From contig OX388314.1 in NCBI GenBank assembly GCA_947579605.1, positions 9,176,001 through 9,240,000 on the forward strand: 64,000 nt of DNA, read 5' to 3'. How positions within the stretch are numbered: the stretch's first letter is position 1; each line of letters starts with the position of its first letter. Source of the stretch: Athripsodes cinereus (lineage: Eukaryota; Arthropoda; Insecta; Trichoptera; Leptoceridae). Both the position numbers and the translations under genes were made by a program. The notes below the pieces were generated by a model. The model was not told the origin of the DNA, ran no database searches, and saw only the letters and a program-made list of their open reading frames with translations. Positions 53,640 through 64,000 of this stretch are shown one piece after another.

Positions 53640-54940
53640 CTATTTATACCATCACGGCATCTCTCACAAGTTTATTACATGCAGTTGGTCTACTGACTAT
53701 CCCACTTTATCTATCTATACCATCACGGCTTTCCCACAAGTTTATTACATGCAGTTGGTCTACTGACTATCCCACTTTATCTATCTATACCATCACGGTT
53801 TTCCCACAAGTTTATAACATGCAGTTGGTTTACTGACTATCCCACTTTATCTATCTATACCATCACGGCTTTCCCACAAGTTTATTACATGCAGTTGGTC
53901 TACTGACTATCCCACTTTATCTATCTATACCATCACGGCTTTCCCACAAGTTTATTACATGCAGTTGGTCTACTGACTATCCCACTTTATCTATCTATAC
54001 CATCACGGCTTTCCCACAAGTTTATTACATGCAGTTGGTCTACTGACTATCCCACTTTTTCTATCTATACCATCACGGTTTTCCCACAAGTTTATAACAT
54101 GCAGTTGGTCTACTGACTATCCCACTTTATCTATCTATACCATCACGGCTTTCCCACAAGTTTATTACATGCAGTTGGTCTACTGACTATCCCACTTTAT
54201 CTATCTATACCATCACGGCTTTCCCACAAGTTTATTACATGCAGTTGGTCTACTGACTATCCCACTTTATCTATCTATACCATCACGGCTTTCCCACAAG
54301 TTTATTACATGCAGTTGGTCTACTGACTATCCCACTTTTTCTATCTATACCATCACGGCTTTCCCACAAGTTTATTACATGCAGTTGGTCTACTGACTAT
54401 CCCACTTTATCTATCTATACCATCACGGCTTTCCCACAAGTTTATTACATGCAGTTGGTCTACTGACTATCCCACTTTATCTATCTATACCATCACGGTT
54501 TTCCCACAAGTTAATTACATGCAGTTGGTTTACTGACTATCCCACTTTATCTATCTATACCATCACGGCTTTCCCACAAGTTTATTACATGCAGTTGGTC
54601 TACTGACTATCCCACTTTATCTATCTATACCATCACGGCTTTCCCACAAGTTTATTACATGCAGTTGGTCTACTGACTATCCCACTTTATCTATCTATAC
54701 CATCACGGCTTTCCCACAAGTTTATTACATGCAGTTGGTCTACTGACTATCCCACTTTATCTATCTATACCATCACGGCTTTCCCACAAGTTTATTACAT
54801 GCAGTTGGTCTACTGACTATCCCACTTTTTCTATCTATACCATCACGGCTTTCCCACAAGTTTATTACATGCAGTTGGTCTACTGACTATCCCACTTTAT
54901 CTATCTATACCATCACGGCTTTCCCACAAGTTTATTACAT
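53640..54940. repeat. 70-bp satellite array derived from SINE-A ends, ~18.6 units
   Basis: The first unit (53640-53710) is 71 bp; units then start every 70 bp from 53711 to 54901, the last cut at 54940. Each unit is CTATCTATACCATCACGGCT, TTCCCACAAG (reverse of the SINE-A 3' end), then TTTATTACATGCAGTTGGTC, TACTGACTATCCCACTTTAT (SINE-A 3' region, forward). Variants recur: CGGTT plus TTTATAACAT at 53781 and 54061, CGGTT plus TTAATTACAT at 54481; CCCACTTTTT at the ends of units starting 53991, 54271 and 54761. Most units are identical. Confidence 0.97.
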
Positions 54941-54996
54941 AGTCACCAACTGCATGTAATAAACTTGTGTGAAAGCCGTGCTGGTATAGATAGATA
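54941..54996 (-). repeat. Inverted satellite unit capping the array
   Basis: AGTCACCAACTGCATGTAAT, AAACTTGTGTGAAAGCCGTG, CTGGTATAGATAGATA: a reverse-complement unit directly joined to the truncated last unit, making a hairpin end. Confidence 0.9.
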
Positions 54997-55119
54997 ATAG
55001 TTCAATATTTATTATTCGGCCAATATCGGATAATTACTTTGGAATATATGCAATTTAGTTCCACTAATTTCACACTACTGCGTACGTAATAGTGTTTATT
55101 CGGTATCACGATTTCGCTG

Positions 55120-55235
55120 TTCGCGTTCCGCGCAAATGTACTAGCTAAAAGCGGTTTCGCTACTACGACTCCGCTCAGCGGTTTCGCTTTCGCTATTTCG
55201 CGGCGGAGGTGTGCTAAAGCCCTTAAAAAGTAGGC
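55120..55235 (-). repeat. GC-rich inverted arm, right of the satellite array
   Basis: GCGGTTTCGCTTTCGCTATT and TCGCGGCGGAGGTGTGCTAA are the inverted counterpart of 53215-53270. Internally it has repeated GCGGTTTCGCT modules. Confidence 0.55.
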
Positions 55236-56784
55236 ATGCAAGACTAAGCGTTTTATACTTCCTCCGAAATTTCCTCCGACATATTTACATAGTTCCTTAT
55301 GCACATACCCGTATATTTTTCTCTATCCACTCAAGACTTGTTCGTCCTTTAAATTCTGGTCAAAGTAATCTAACGGTTTACGCAAAAAACAAACCAGTGT
55401 AGATTATCTAATTGTGTTTATACCTATTCTTTTTGAAAAATAAGGTATAAAAAAAACTGAAGAAATCAATGATATCTCAATAACACCAAAATTTCGGGAC
55501 TTCTGAACAAAGTATCTGATCATAGTGAAAGAAGTCTTGAACGAATTGATACGAAAATGATTGTTCCGAGGAGTTGAAATGCACAAGTCTACTTTGGAGC
55601 TCGTGTACGTCTACCCCTGACCTATGCATAATGTAGATCACCGTGTAAGTACTATTGACATCAACTGGCCAATCATACATAAAATTGTTCTTGTGAAGGT
55701 ACATATATGGTAAAGTCACGACTCATTTTTCCGGAAACTACTTGACTAAAAGAACAACTTGAAGTATTGCACGATGGAGGAAACAACTAAATATACCATT
55801 ACAGTTTGTATAATACGATAGGAAGAGATATTAATAGCTATGTTCCCATATTTTTATATGGGTAATTATGTTATATATTTCTGGAATGATTTACATCTTC
55901 TTTTTTGCGCACTTTGATGCTCTTCATGGGAACACAAGGTGAAAACAATCTTTTTCCATCCAGATCAAATCGAGCTAACGACTTCATGAATGCTATGATG
56001 TTGTTGTTATAGAGGAATTTATTGTGAAGAAGATTGTTAATACTATTGAAAACTTTATAAATGGAAGAACATTGTTCATTTTTTTCTTTTCACATTTCTT
56101 TGCAGCAATGGGGCGATCCTGTTTTGAGCCATCCTGTCTATATGGTTATCCAGAATTAAATGTTTTATTTGGATGAATTTAATATGAACAGCCGCTAAGT
56201 ACCTACAATTGGTTGATGATATTAAATATAAATTATATTAAATTTATTTATGAAAGTCCATCTATACTACATCATACAAAGCTAAAATACAACCAACGGG
56301 ACGGAGAAATAAAATTAAATAAGACTGAGCTTCTACGACTAGACTATTGAGACTTTCGCTTTTGCTTATACGAAGTTGCGGAGGCTGTATTGTGAGGTAT
56401 TATAATATAGTATTGCTTTAGAAAATATTCAACAGATGTCGGTAAATTAATTAATAAACTAATAAATTTATTTACGAAATAATTTATTATCTTCAATGCG
56501 TTTGCAAATACCTACTTGTAAATAATATTAGACCTAGGTAGTTTTATTTCGCTAAATATTTAAAAATAATTCATGTTTATGTTTTCTTTAAACTTATCGG
56601 TATTTATTCCTTATCATCCATAGGCCGTTAGTTCTTTGACGGATTATTAATATGATGAGGTGCTCTACAAAAAACACTTTTTATTAAAAATAAATGCCGA
56701 AGGAATTTATAATAGGTAAATAATAAAATCTCTCTAACGTGAAGACTTAGTAAGCTTAGCAATTAGCATGAGTTACTTACTACT
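55236..56784. other. No supported gene
   Basis: A minus frame at 55477-55719 (80 codons) has protein-like composition but no motif I recognise. Otherwise AT-rich. Confidence 0.3.
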
Positions 56785-56880
56785 ACGACTACTATACCAT
56801 CACAGCAAATCTCACATGTGGGGTAGACAGCAGACCAGCTTCATGCAATAAACATACAAGCTGTTCCCTCAATATCAACA
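56785..56880 (-). mobile_element. SINE-A 3' fragment
   Basis: CTATACCATCACAGCAAATC, GTGGGGTAGACAGCAGACCA, TTCATGCAATAAACATACAA. Confidence 0.65.
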
Positions 56881-57089
56881 AAAAAATAATAAATTAAAGT
56901 AAATTTAGTACGAGTTTATATTCGTTTCTCTTTTGTCGTAATGATGACGTCACACATTATGTATGGAACATGTAAAGTTTCCAACATTTCTCACCAGAAG
57001 AGATTGACCATTATCATGTGACAGCGAAATCTCTCACTTATTAGTTAGTAATGAAATTGTCGAATATTTTTTTGTCAATTAACAAGTAT

Positions 57090-57185
57090 TTTTTACTGAC
57101 ACGGAGAGAACAATCTGCATGTTCATTACGTGCATTTATCCGCTGGCTCTACTTGTGGGATATGCCGTGATGGCATAATAGTTGT
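57090..57185 (+). mobile_element. SINE-A 3' fragment
   Basis: GACACGGAGAGAACAATCTG, TTCATTACGTGCATTTATCC, CTCTACTTGTGGGATATGCC, GTGATGGCATAATAG. Confidence 0.65.
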
Positions 57186-60100
57186 AGTAAGATGAATTTG
57201 CAATTCGTTGATTGACACAGAATAAATCTATTCACAAAAAAACTGAATTATTCTATGCGTAATAGTCTTACATAACGTATTGAATCACAATAATAATATA
57301 ATATTATGTACTCAATTCAAAAATCACTGTGACTTATTCCAATCACGTAGCAGAATATACGGTGACATAAGAATTAGCATAATGTCATATTATTAAACTC
57401 ATGTATATACATTTGTAGTGGACACATTTTGTACACATAATATGATAATGTGCTTAGGTAAATATTGCATTATTAAGCAGATTAATATTGGTAACACTTT
57501 GTTTACTGATAACAGCGAAATTAATGTAATTAAGAAATTAAATCACAGTTTATCACATAAATAAAAAAAAAAACATGGAAAAATGTCAAAAGGAATAAGT
57601 GTTGAAAGATCGGCCAGTAATTTTATTTGTTTCAAAATAAGGAAAGCCTTTTCCAAGCGGATTGAAAAGTAAACAAATTAATAGCGCTGAATAATTAAAT
57701 CATTGACCCACCAAGTATTTAAAACTTGAATCATTCCAGTATTTAACTACGAAAATATACGGATAAATGGATGTCACATTTTTATATAAAATTTCTGATG
57801 AAGATAAAAATTAGATGAAAAATTTAATAATGGTAATATATTTGTTCAACTGGATTTTAATTTCAGGTGAGTGATAGAGTTAATGAATCTGCTACTTTTT
57901 ACTCTTTATTTTTATCAAAATAGCGGTGAATTATTTCGTTTCAATAACAGTGATATATTTTAAATTTAACCCACTAATAACAGTTTATTATCGAACTACA
58001 ATAAAGCGAGTAACACTTGTGAAACGTGACAAAGCACGTTATATTATTATTATTATTACTATTCATTTTCATTGAAAGTAGTAATTTAATGTCACATAAA
58101 AGCGGTGCTAATGTTATGTTGTACATGTTATCACTTACACACTTCCTTTTGGCTGACATACAAGAGTTCCTTTCCCTGTTCTTAGGAGTTGTTATCCGTT
58201 ATGTATTATGTAACGTCGTTATTTATAGCATGTGCTAACACGTACCCAGTAAGCGGAATTGCTCATTAGGATGAGTCAATTAAATTTATTATTTTATTGT
58301 AATCAATATGTTCAAATTCTCAGATGATATCCACTTTACATTGATGAATGTGTGAGGTGTATTCGGATTTATTTCGAATTCAGTTATCCATAGCACGTTG
58401 AAAAAAATTGAAACAATATAGTTTGCATGAATTTATCTTAAAAATGTGTTTATTGATTTAGACGCTATAATATAAACAGCATTTGAAGGGTTGACAACAC
58501 AGATTCATTTCTCATTTCATGCATGCGAAAATGGAAAAGGAGAATGCGTGTTGCAAATGGAGAATTGAACAGGCTTTAGGACTTAAAAGAATTAATACAA
58601 TTAAGTTAGATAATAAAAAAAAACAAATATGAATAGGCATAGGCTCTCATAAGAACAAGTATGAGAGTTATCTTTTTTATCTTCATGTCATTATATCAAT
58701 TGTAATAAGTCAAAATACATATTTTAACACTTAAACTTACTTAAATAGAAGAAAAATAGTGCATTTATATCAAATACATAATTATACATAAAACAATGCT
58801 ATAATGTGTAGGTAATTAAGCATGACAATACAATGAAAGTGACACTTTTACTTGCACTTAAGATTTAGGATTAAGTAATTTCATTATACTAGAGATTCTA
58901 TTGTATGGAGATTAGTTTTAAAAACTACGTTTGCACCTACGTTGCTTGGAGATGTTTGTAATTTCGTTAGTGAATAATTACTATACATTTCACATTCATT
59001 CTCTTATTATTTTTGTAGTTTCATTCATTGGTTTGTTTTATTTTTGTTTTAAAATTTACTGAGAATGTTGAAAAAACAATTATTTTAATAACGTAGGTAC
59101 CTAGAATAAAATTAGTTACTAAAAATTCTTGTATTTATTTCTATTCTTAAATATGTAGGTATATACTTTCAACCGCGTAGTTGAACCGTTCCATACCCTA
59201 CTTTGAACCGCTTTAAAATGTCTGTCGGAATTTATCACTATACGCACTACTTTTTAACTATCCTAACCAATTTTCGAAAAATCCTTGATTATTAAATAAA
59301 AATTACACCAAAAGATGGCTTATAATATGAGGAAGCTTTTGTAATGAAAGTTGTAGAATTTTATTTTATACTTTTTTGAGATATTTGCATTCAAAATTTC
59401 TAGTTAGAGGATTTTTCTGTTTCATGCATTTGTTAATTACAATGTTTCTAAATTTTATTATCTTTGTATGAGAATGTTTGTTCAACTACAATTTTAGGCA
59501 AAAAAATACTCTTTCATGTTATTTTTTGCTAAATTCTAACGATACGAATAAAGAAAAATGGATTTATCTACAAAATTAGAAAAATGCGAATAACTCAATA
59601 CGAACCTACTCAATATGAATCAAACATTTGGAAATTAATTCGATGCATTTTAATGTCCACCGTCACCCTGTTTTGGTTTTTTTTATTAATTTTAATTATT
59701 TCATTTATTTTAATTATTAGTGTCGATATTGTTTTTAAATAATATAACTTAAAAACTCATTACCCATAGGTATGCCTTTATTTTTTGCAAATATAAATAG
59801 TAAGATTTATATGGAGTTGTGGAATTGTTAATAATTGTTTTTATTACGTAGACAGATCTATGAAAGTTGTTTTTTCCATAATATTATATAGATTGTAACA
59901 AACAATAATATAAGTTTAGCTGTGGGAGGCGCAATGTTAGTGTTGACTTTGACACAAAATTTAATAATAAACGTAAAGACAAATAGCGACGCAAGAGATG
60001 TAACAAACGTAGACGCAATTTTTTTATTACGCAACCTATGTACTTGGATGAAAGGTCAACCAAGTCGATTCTACAGAAAACAACTGAGCCCGAAAACAAT

Positions 60101-60339
60101 CAAACAGGTTAACAAATGGACTCTTGAAAATATCAACCGAAATATGGAGAAGTTTAATACCAAAAGTAATTGGTAATCCACGTTACAAGATCGTAAGGTT
60201 AAGATAAGATCAACTAATTTGGAGGCTAAAGCTCAACAAGAACCTGTAATAGTTTCAGATTCTATAACAATAATATAAAATCTTCGAGAGTCAAATGAAT
60301 AGATTTTTTACAATTGGCAATTGACTCTTCTTATTCTTC
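57186..60339. other. AT-rich DNA without supported gene
   Basis: A run of unique-looking AT-rich sequence. An 84-codon frame at 59922-60176 (basic end, ENINRNMEKFNTKSNW) is unidentified. This is one of the longest repeat-poor stretches in the window. Confidence 0.4.
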
Positions 60340-60415
60340 TTGTAATTGTCGCATTAGTACCCATAATATAAGATTCATATTTTAGTTTAAGTCGATCTGT
60401 TTGAATTGTTCATTA
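60340..60415 (+). mobile_element. SINE-C 3' fragment, diverged
   Basis: TGTCGCATTAGTACCCATAA, TATAAGATTCATATTTTAGT and TTAAGTCGATCTGTTTGAAT parallel 33006-33075 of SINE-C. Confidence 0.55.
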
Positions 60416-61214
60416 ACTCTTGTATGTTATAATATTATGTTCTTCTTAATTGTATCAAAAACTGCTCAAATAGAATAAGTTCATTTCCTCTTTACTTTCA
60501 CTTAAGGATCTTTAGATTTATCACATTTATGTGCTGTGTTTTATTTTAACAAAAATGCAGTATTTTTTTTCATCAACAAATTGTGCCAACGTAAAATTTC
60601 TACAAAGTCCTATAGCGCATCTGATATCAGTATATTCTGAGAGAGTGTATTATAAACAAGTAATCTATTGTGATAGTAAAGTAACTAGTTTTAGAACCTT
60701 TTGTTAAGTTTCTTCCGTCGACGCTGTGCTTTAAGATGTCCATAACATAAAACATCACATAAACACTTTAGTATATGTATGTATTATGTATATGAGTATG
60801 AATGATCATAATTTGGATCTCAAAATGAAAGCGAATTACAATGTTCACCTTCCCATTGTGTTTCTTTGATTTAATTTGTTTATTGTACTTGAAATTTCCC
60901 ATAAACCTATATGTATGCCTGCATACTACATAAAATAATATACATTTACCCATAACAATACAATCAGACAGTGAAATTACACATCAAAAGATATTTTGAC
61001 ATAAGATGCATTTTACTGCTAAATTTGTATAACAGAGAAAATTTAGCTTTTGTGTTATTTTAAAGATGGTATCATTTGCGTAAAAGGAAATTTGTAAGTG
61101 AAATCGAAGTAAAAATTATTACCTGACATAATTAAATATTATAATATATAACTATTAAAATTAAAATACCAGCATGAAATAAAAAATAGTTTTTTTAAGA
61201 TAACCACAACAAGG
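60416..61214. other. AT-rich DNA without recognised feature
   Basis: Nothing supported. Confidence 0.5.
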
Positions 61215-61400
61215 GGCCATTCAAGAATCGTAACACCTCCTGAACAATAGGGTCCATAACCTTGTGTTAGACACCTCTAGACTATCCGAAGTTCGCAAAT
61301 CATAGGGAATTTTGTTCTACAGAAATCGACCAGCCACGCAGAAGGTACGATCAACATAGTTAGCTAGACCACTTTTAAGTAGTACTACAAGTCTATTGAC
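61215..61400 (-). pseudogene. CR1/L2-like LINE ORF2 C-terminal fragment
   Basis: The minus strand reads RTFCVAGRFL, stop, NKIPYDLRTSDSLEV, then LWTLLFRRCY: the usual '(R)SF.VA.PRLWN.LP..LR.S.SL..FK..LKT.LF' ending with a stop and substitutions. Confidence 0.65.
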
Positions 61401-62049
61401 AAAGTCTGTGTTAGCAGATCTGAGTGATTCTTGCTTTTTCTTTGCATCCTCAAAAATGTAGAAATAAAATATTGATTTTTTTCATACATAATAATATGTA
61501 GGTACTTACACGGTCGGACCTTGTATTAAAATAACGATGCAACACACATCCCGAGAAACCTCCGAAAAGAATATATAGATCTACTTTTTTTAATTATTCA
61601 AAAACAAATTAACAGTACAATACCAAGCAATTATAAGACATTTAACATCTTCAATTCAGAGATGAGGTATTCCACTGTATAAAAATTCTCGGTATTGTGA
61701 CCATGGTGATTCCCAGTTTGGAGTTAATGACTAGTTTTTTCATTAATATTATGAGTATTTATTTAAATCATAAATATGAATGAATGTTAGAAACAACTGT
61801 ATATAAAATCAGTACAATATTCCAAATAATTTCTTTATATTTACTAAATCTCCAAACTATTAATATAGAATTAAAAACAACAATAGTACACGATTAATTG
61901 AAAAGATCAATCAATTAAAAATTAAGATGTGTAGACAAACGAATGAAGTATCTGTACTCATCCTATATGTACTCATAAAGGGAAACATTGGATTTGGTAC
62001 ATATCTTCTTCTTCTCCTTTGTTCTCACCTTTGTCCCATTTATTTGGAG
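61401..62049. other. AT-rich DNA without recognised feature
   Basis: Nothing supported. Confidence 0.4.
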
Positions 62050-62215
62050 TTGGCTCTCCTAGTTCTCATCCTCCAAGTCTACCGGTCTCCTGCATTCTCC
62101 GAACGCAGCTTTGTCTCCCTCAAGTCCCTGGCGATTGTGAAAATCCAGGTAGTCATTGGTCTGCCTGGTCTTCACGATCCTTTTTATTATATTATCTTGT
62201 GGTAGTCTCAAAATG
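62050..62215 (-). pseudogene. LINE ORF2 C-terminal fragment
   Basis: Minus strand: EHILRLPQDNIIKRIVKT, then RQTNDYLDFHNRQGLEGD and ECRRPVDLEDEN before a stop, resembling the 'GH..R.P.....K.V' C-terminal box of LINE ORF2 proteins. The two plus-strand frames across this stretch are shadows. Confidence 0.5.
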
Positions 62216-64000
62216 TGTTCATACTATCTTAATCTGTTCTCAAATTAGATTTGGTACACATAAGAAAATAAAAGAGAAATAAAGGGATATTGCATAAAAA
62301 AGTCGAATTTTGATTTGAGCAATATCGTTGCATTGTTAAAAGTTGCTTCAAAATATTATTAATTTGGGTAGAATTTTCGACCGCATTTTTCGAAGAAAGA
62401 TTTTTCGCAAGTTTAAAAAATTCGTGATATTTTCAAATCGTCAAAAATGACGTACCGATTAATATTTCTTGTATGCATAATATTGGCGCGTAGTTAAACG
62501 AAAAGGCCTTCACCCAGATATTAATAGATACATACATACCTACTTAAGATCCTCCGGTAATGTTTCTGGTAAATCCAACATTTCTTCACAGTACACCAAT
62601 GATTCATACAGACAATGGTTCATTTCCAATACAATGTGTAATAATACTTCGTTAATAAACACGTTCAATTGAAACTAAAATAAAGCAAAGGTGATAACAA
62701 TTTTCTTCATCTATTTACATGAAATAATAATTATAATAAATTTTACAATTTATTTGGTGCAGTTTTTTAATATGAACCACCACATGGACAAATTTAAAGT
62801 TTTGTTTTGTTGTCACATAAATGCCAAAAAAATTGATACACCCATTTTCCATGAAATTATTGGCACAAATTTTATTCAATATTTTTTATAAATTATTACT
62901 GTTAAAACAAAAATTAAATAATTTTATAAAGTTCACTGCACTTTTCATGAAAAACCATGTATTAAATAATTATGTAGTTTTGATTATTTTAAAGTGTTAA
63001 ATTATTAAAAATGGAGTAGAAGTTATAAGGTTCTGATAGCTACTGAAGCGCCATCTTCGGGACTAAATATATTAGTAATGTTATTTTTAATTTGTAAAAA
63101 TATACTCCTGCTTACTGACATTCTGAAAGACTCTTTTCTAAAATACAACGTACGTGTAACGACTTTAAAACGTAAGGAAATTCATGGGAAAAGGTGATCA
63201 ATTAGCGCAAACTGTGTTTAAATGAAGAAAGCTTATTTCTATTCTGTGTTCTTAAAAGTAGCATTTGTAGAGAAAAATGAAAAAAAATAATATCCGGTTT
63301 AAATTCAAATCAATTTTTTTCATTGCCATATTGAATCATTCGTTACAACATATTATATAAATCAATGCCAATGGAGAATAATATAAATGTTAATCTAATT
63401 TGTACAGTTGTAGGTGTAGTAAAAATCTCTGAAATTATTAAAATCAAAACACTGTAAAATTTCTCCTATCTAATAGAGATTATACGTATTTTGATCTCAT
63501 CATTGAATATGAGTCACAATGAGTAATCGATGATACAACAATTAATATCATAATACAACCACTAGTAGGCTGGTATTTAGTAGGTATGAAAGTGTTCTCG
63601 AACCTACGCACTAAAACCTTCTACTATCTCTGTTCGCCTCATACAATAATATAGAAAATATTAAACTTTTTGCTCAAAGCTAAACATTCGACAAACAGCT
63701 TTACATATCTCAATTTTACCTGCGTAAACAAATATAACATATTTATTTACTCTCATTACCTCTCCTTTATTTGTTTTTTTTAGGACGATATTTTATATAT
63801 CGATCTTATATTTATTAAATATAGGGAAAAGTGTTTACCTGAGAGAAATCCTTTAAAATATTACATTTCTTTTATTTTCATTCATAAAGTTAAGTTCCTA
63901 TTCCCTTGTGTATCGTATACAATATTTTTTCATTGATTGCAGAGAGAAATTTTATTTTTACAAATATACCTGATTCGAAAATATCACAATTTGGGTTAAA
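62216..64000. other. AT-rich DNA without recognised feature
   Basis: Nothing supported up to the right edge. Confidence 0.5.

Noticed and set aside
53338..53836. Open frames at the start of the satellite
   Set aside because: Arise from the 70-bp repeats and SINE-A remnants.
53640..54940. CRISPR-like array (regular 70-bp periodicity)
   Set aside because: There are no unique spacers between constant repeats; whole units repeat in tandem in a eukaryotic genome.
55477..55719. 80-codon minus frame as a gene
   Set aside because: Protein-like composition but no motif, signal or conserved start context.
59922..60176. 84-codon frame as a host exon
   Set aside because: No recognised motif, no splice context; basic end only. 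Left as unidentified.

Overview
The window is nuclear DNA from an insect, most likely a lepidopteran with a repeat-rich, strongly AT-rich genome. The evidence is one typical insect cuticle-protein gene with an arthropod TATA plus TCAGT core promoter, tRNA-derived SINEs with tails I recognise from moths and butterflies (GTTTGGGACTAG-type tail at 32873-33085), and several non-LTR retrotransposon 3' ends of the GCAATAAAG type common in Lepidoptera. The species cannot be named from this sequence.

Only one host protein-coding gene is supported: a 314-residue secreted, low-complexity structural cuticle protein on the minus strand (41436-42380), with promoter at 42446-42479 and a likely polyadenylation signal at 41200-41205. 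Most other short open frames are chance frames or remnants of transposons.

The rest is a graveyard of mobile elements. Non-LTR retrotransposon remnants are at 1-825 (R1-like), 2331-2728, 7143-7395, 9415-9505, 19005-19260 and 43358-43577 (one family with a TATAG-repeat tail), 8340-8646 and 16620-17605 (restriction-like-endonuclease type), 13705-14285, 51472-52284 and 61215-61400 (CR1/L2/jockey-like), and 25405-25860, 31796-32045, 35345-35560, 36843-37112 and 62050-62215 (ORF2 C-termini). A family called SINE-A here has about twenty copies and shares its last ~40 bases and its TATAG tail with the 2331-2728 LINE family, so that LINE is its probable partner. SINE-B and SINE-C have clear pol III A and B boxes. 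Several foldback or MITE-like inverted repeats are scattered through the window.

Three things stand out. (1) Two unrelated inverted-repeat elements, 4835-5101 and 30293-30626, carry sequences that meet the hammerhead ribozyme consensus (CUGANGA, stem II, GAAA, a stem III without a loop, UC cleavage site). The second has a 12-bp flanking direct repeat and a 45-bp one-sided extension, as expected of a Penelope-like retroelement reduced to two inverted terminal repeats. (2) A 70-bp satellite array (53640-54940, about 18.6 units) is built from the ends of SINE-A joined in opposite orientations; it is capped by an inverted unit and flanked by GC-rich inverted arms. (3) SINE-A copies have twice expanded internally into 40-41-bp tandem repeats. 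No CRISPR array, operon, rRNA or intact tRNA gene was seen.
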